Part shown: piece by piece, positions 32,528-34,728 of the stretch
How the letters are laid out: every line of letters begins with the position of its first letter
How positions within the stretch are numbered: the stretch's first letter is position 1
Assembly: GCA_041572275.1 (NCBI GenBank)
Contig: JBFFSQ010000006.1
Coordinates: 1-34,728 of the forward strand
Source: JBFFSQ01 sp041572275
Lineage (GTDB): Bacteria; Pseudomonadota; Gammaproteobacteria; SZUA-229
Direction of reading: 5' to 3'
Length of the DNA stretch: 34,728 bases
Position numbers and translations under genes: made by a program
The notes under the pieces: model-generated
The model's input: only the letters and a program-made list of their open reading frames with translations
Told to the model about the DNA's origin: nothing
Database searches by the model: none

Positions 32528-33328
32528 TTATTTCAGGTCGTCGGTCAGATGCGGCTTGATGGTTTCAAATAAAGGCTGATACATTTTGGTAGCGGCTGCG
32601 ACTACATTTCCGGTTTGGAGATAGTTGCCTTCACCGCTGAAATCAGTGACGATGCCGCCGGCTTCACGAATCAGCAGGGCACCTGCAGCCATATCCCAGG
32701 GATTCAAACCCAGTTCCCAGAAGCCATCCAGGCGTCCGGCTGCCACATAGGCCAGATCAAGCGCTGCGGAACCGGCACGTCGAATACCGGCTGTTTGTGG
32801 ATGTACTGCCTTGAATGTGGCCAGGTAGGTATCCAGATGCTGGGGGTGCTTGAATGGGAAGCCAGTACCCACCAGAGAACCGTTCAAGCCTTTTTGCTGG
32901 CTGACACGAATGCGACGGTTGTTTAATTGAGCGCCTTCGCCGCGGGCAGCAGTAAACAGTTCATTTTTTAAGGGATCGAATACCACCGCGACTTCCAGGC
33001 GGTTTTTGTGCTTAAGGGCAATGGATACCGCGAATTGCGGGAAGCCGTGTAAAAAATTGGTGGTGCCATCCAGTGGGTCAATGATCCACTGATAGTCACT
33101 GTCTGATTGACTGCTCTGGCCGCTTTCTTCAGCCAGGATACTGTGATCCGGATAAGCCTGGTGAATATTCTCAATGATGACTTCTTCCGCCTTGTAGTCA
33201 ACCTGAGTAACAAAATCGTTCTGCGACTTGGTTTCGACCTTCAGGCGATCAAGTTTATCAATATTTCGAAGAATAACGTCGCCAGCTGCTCTGGCGGCGC
33301 GAACAGCTATGTTCAGCATGGGATGCAT
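32528..33328 (-). CDS. suhB: Inositol-1-monophosphatase SuhB
   Basis: A 266-residue magnesium-dependent phosphatase of the inositol monophosphatase family. Metal ligands are visible at E67 (ILAEESG), D84 and D87 (WIIDPLDGTTNFLHGFP), and in the later motif NPWDMAAGALLIREAGG (about 207-224). In E. coli SuhB also joins the rRNA transcription antitermination complex. The length is typical. It is divergent from trmJ; the suhB-trmJ neighbourhood is common in gammaproteobacteria. The ATG at 33328 is kept although MHPM offers a second ATG three codons in; the E. coli protein also begins MHPML. Confidence 0.95.
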   Translation of the reverse strand: MHPMLNIAVRAARAAGDVILRNIDKLDRLKVETKSQNDFVTQVDYKAEEVIIENIHQAYPDHSILAEESGQSSQSDSDYQWIIDPLDGTTNFLHGFPQFAVSIALKHKNRLEVAVVFDPLKNELFTAARGEGAQLNNRRIRVSQQKGLNGSLVGTGFPFKHPQHLDTYLATFKAVHPQTAGIRRAGSAALDLAYVAAGRLDGFWELGLNPWDMAAGALLIREAGGIVTDFSGEGNYLQTGNVVAAATKMYQPLFETIKPHLTDDLK

Positions 33329-33460
33329 GGGTGTGACTCATAACAGGGATTGAATGGTCGCGTAGGATAGCAGAATATTGCGTATTAATTAAGGCTTATA
33401 CATGGAGTGTTGCGCCTGAATCATTTAGCATAGGCGGCTTTTCTATAATACTCTGTGAAT

Positions 33461-34207
33461 ATGTTAAGTAATATCCGTATTGTGCTGGTGAATACCCATC
33501 ATCCAGGTAATATTGGTGCGGCAGCCCGTGCCATGAAAAATATGGGGCTGACACGCCTGTATCTGGTGTCGCCGATTGAATATCCTTCATTTGAAGCTAC
33601 GCGCAGAGCTTCGTCAGCATCTGATGTATTACAAAATGCCGTTGTCGTTGACACGCTTCAGGAAGCTCTGGAAGGCTGTGCGCTGGTAACTGGAACCACG
33701 GCTCGTTTACGCTCTGTTCAATGGCCGCAGCTAGATTCACGTGAGTGTGGTGAAATGCTGGCAGAGGAAAGTACATCCCATGAGGTAGCGTTGGTATTTG
33801 GTCGTGAGCGCACTGGTCTCAGCAACGAAGAGCTGGAAATGTGTCAGTACCTGGTCAATATCCCCACACACGAGGCTTATAGTTCACTGAATGTGGCATC
33901 TGCCGTTCAGGTATTGAGTTATGAGATTTTTATGGCTAGTCGGGCCGGGCAGGGCGATATACCGGCACGGGAAATCAAAGATGAGATCGATCTGGAAGCG
34001 ACCTCGGATCAGCTGGAGAACATGTACGGTCATTTCCTTGATACCCTGACTCAGCTGGATTTCTTTGGTAAGCGTAATCCAGAACATGTGATGCGGCGTA
34101 TTCGCTGTCTGTTTGGTCGTGCCCGCCCCAGCACGCGTGAAGTACAGATTATGCGCGGAATGTTGTCCCTGGCCCAGGGCCGCAAGAAAAACAAGTCGTC
34201 ATCCTAA
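33461..34207 (+). CDS. trmJ: tRNA (cytidine/uridine-32-2'-O)-methyltransferase
   Basis: TrmJ methylates the 2'-O of C32 or U32 in certain tRNAs, using S-adenosylmethionine. The SPOUT-fold core is visible: RIVLVNTHHPGNIGAAARAM (residues about 5-24), the SAM-binding knot region VALVFGRERTGLSNEEL and IPTHEAYSSLNVASAVQVL. The C-terminal dimer helix region ends RGMLSLAQGR. ATG at 33461 gives 248 residues; an in-frame GTG at 33455 is an alternative. No ribosome-binding site is visible, and TATAAT (33444-33449) lies only 11 bases before the ATG, which would give an almost leaderless mRNA if used. Its stop overlaps the stop of the next gene on the other strand. Confidence 0.94.
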   Translation: MLSNIRIVLVNTHHPGNIGAAARAMKNMGLTRLYLVSPIEYPSFEATRRASSASDVLQNAVVVDTLQEALEGCALVTGTTARLRSVQWPQLDSRECGEMLAEESTSHEVALVFGRERTGLSNEELEMCQYLVNIPTHEAYSSLNVASAVQVLSYEIFMASRAGQGDIPAREIKDEIDLEATSDQLENMYGHFLDTLTQLDFFGKRNPEHVMRRIRCLFGRARPSTREVQIMRGMLSLAQGRKKNKSSS

Positions 34208-34569
34208 TCCTGTTTATAGGCAGAAATGGCCAGCCACAACCAGCCGAGCAGGAATGCGACACCACCCAGGGGCGTGATTATACCCAGCATGCGAATGCCA
34301 CTGAGGCTGAGTGCGTAGAGACTACCAGAGAACAGTACAATACCAATCAACATGAGCCAGCCAGCGTGGCGGGCGGCTGGAATATGGGGCTGGATAGCTG
34401 CGATCGCTAACAGTCCCAGGGCATGGACAAGATGGTAGTGGACACCGGTTTGCCAGGTTTGTAGCCCGGTCTCAGTGAGAATTTGCTTCAGGCCATGGGC
34501 GCCAAATGCACCCAGAGCCACTGCCAGGAATGCATTAAGGCTACCCAGGAGGATAAAGGTTCGCGACAT
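34204..34569 (-). CDS. DUF423 family membrane protein (YgdD-like)
   Basis: A 121-residue inner-membrane protein with four hydrophobic segments (about 5-27, 44-63, 70-88 and 95-115). The N-terminal LNAFLAVALGAFGAHGLKQ motif and WQTGVHYHLVHALGLL are hallmarks of DUF423. Function is unknown. It is read on the minus strand and converges on trmJ; the two stop codons share bases (CTAA at 34204-34207). It is divergent from yajQ, 60 bases away, so promoters for both lie in a short AT-rich gap. Confidence 0.92.
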   Translation of the reverse strand: MSRTFILLGSLNAFLAVALGAFGAHGLKQILTETGLQTWQTGVHYHLVHALGLLAIAAIQPHIPAARHAGWLMLIGIVLFSGSLYALSLSGIRMLGIITPLGGVAFLLGWLWLAISAYKQD

Positions 34570-34629
34570 TGTAGATCAATCACCAATTGTTTATGCTTCA
34601 CCTCATAGTACCAAATTCAGGAGAAATAG

Positions 34630-34728
34630 ATGCCTTCATTTGATGTGGTTTCAGAACTCGATGCACACGAACTCTCTAATGCAATTGATCAGGTGAATCG
34701 TGAAGTGGGGACACGTTTTGACTTTAAA
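34630..34728 (+). CDS. yajQ: YajQ-family protein (N-terminal part, cut by window end)
   Basis: Only 33 codons are in the window, beginning MPSFDVVSELDAHELSNAID and continuing to FDFK, which matches the start of the YajQ family (E. coli begins MPSFDIVSEVD). The ATG at 34630 has a strong AGGAG site about six bases upstream. YajQ homologues in some bacteria bind cyclic di-GMP and act with transcription factors; others bind nucleotides or RNA. The gene runs past the right edge. It lies in the same window as two diguanylate cyclases, but no operon link exists. Confidence 0.93.
   Translation, partial: MPSFDVVSELDAHELSNAIDQVNREVGTRFDFK

Noticed and set aside
1..34728. CRISPR arrays, insertion sequences, prophage or toxin-antitoxin genes
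   Set aside because: No regularly spaced repeats, transposase, integrase or phage structural proteins, nor any recognisable toxin-antitoxin pair, were seen on either strand.

Overview
The window looks like chromosomal DNA of a gammaproteobacterium with moderate GC. The housekeeping proteins (AccA, TilS, SbcB, RlmM, SuhB, TrmJ, YajQ) are of gammaproteobacterial type. A CbbQ/CbbO pair and a TgpA/DUF58/MoxR operon suggest a free-living, possibly autotrophic (for example sulfur-oxidising) relative. This placement is inferred from protein character only; there is no rRNA here.

Layout. 1-4.2 kb: end of accA, tilS, a TrpD2-like gene, a 59-residue membrane protein, a Bax-inhibitor-1 protein and tRNA-Ser(UGA). 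4.6-9.7 kb, all minus strand and visibly AT-richer: a chemoreceptor, a hot-dog thioesterase with enediyne-type motif, a 7TM histidine kinase and an atypical response regulator. This resembles a signal-production and sensing module. 10.3-15.7 kb: an SCP2-like protein, the MoxR-DUF58-TgpA operon and an AEC-family transporter. 15.8-21.4 kb, plus strand: seven tightly packed genes, namely an HDOD-PP2C phosphatase, an RsbW-like kinase, a STAS protein, then an MlaE permease, MlaF ATPase, MlaD/MCE protein and PqiC-like lipoprotein. 21.5-26.9 kb: an orphan small protein, a GFA-family zinc protein, sbcB and cbbO/cbbQ. 26.9-32.1 kb: two separate pairs of periplasmic binding protein plus membrane diguanylate cyclase, with rlmM between them. 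32.2-34.7 kb: a BolA/IbaG-like gene, suhB, trmJ, a DUF423 gene and the start of yajQ.

The two most interesting systems: (1) a complete partner-switching set (phosphatase, kinase, STAS antagonist) in one apparent operon with an MCE lipid transporter, suggesting that phosphorylation of the STAS protein controls lipid transport, by analogy with the STAS subunit MlaB. (2) The thioesterase/7TM-kinase/response-regulator cluster beside tRNA-Ser, with inverted repeats at its gene starts, which could make and sense an acyl-derived signal. A third theme is cyclic-di-GMP signalling from periplasmic ligand sensing. No insertion sequence, integrase, prophage or CRISPR array was seen.
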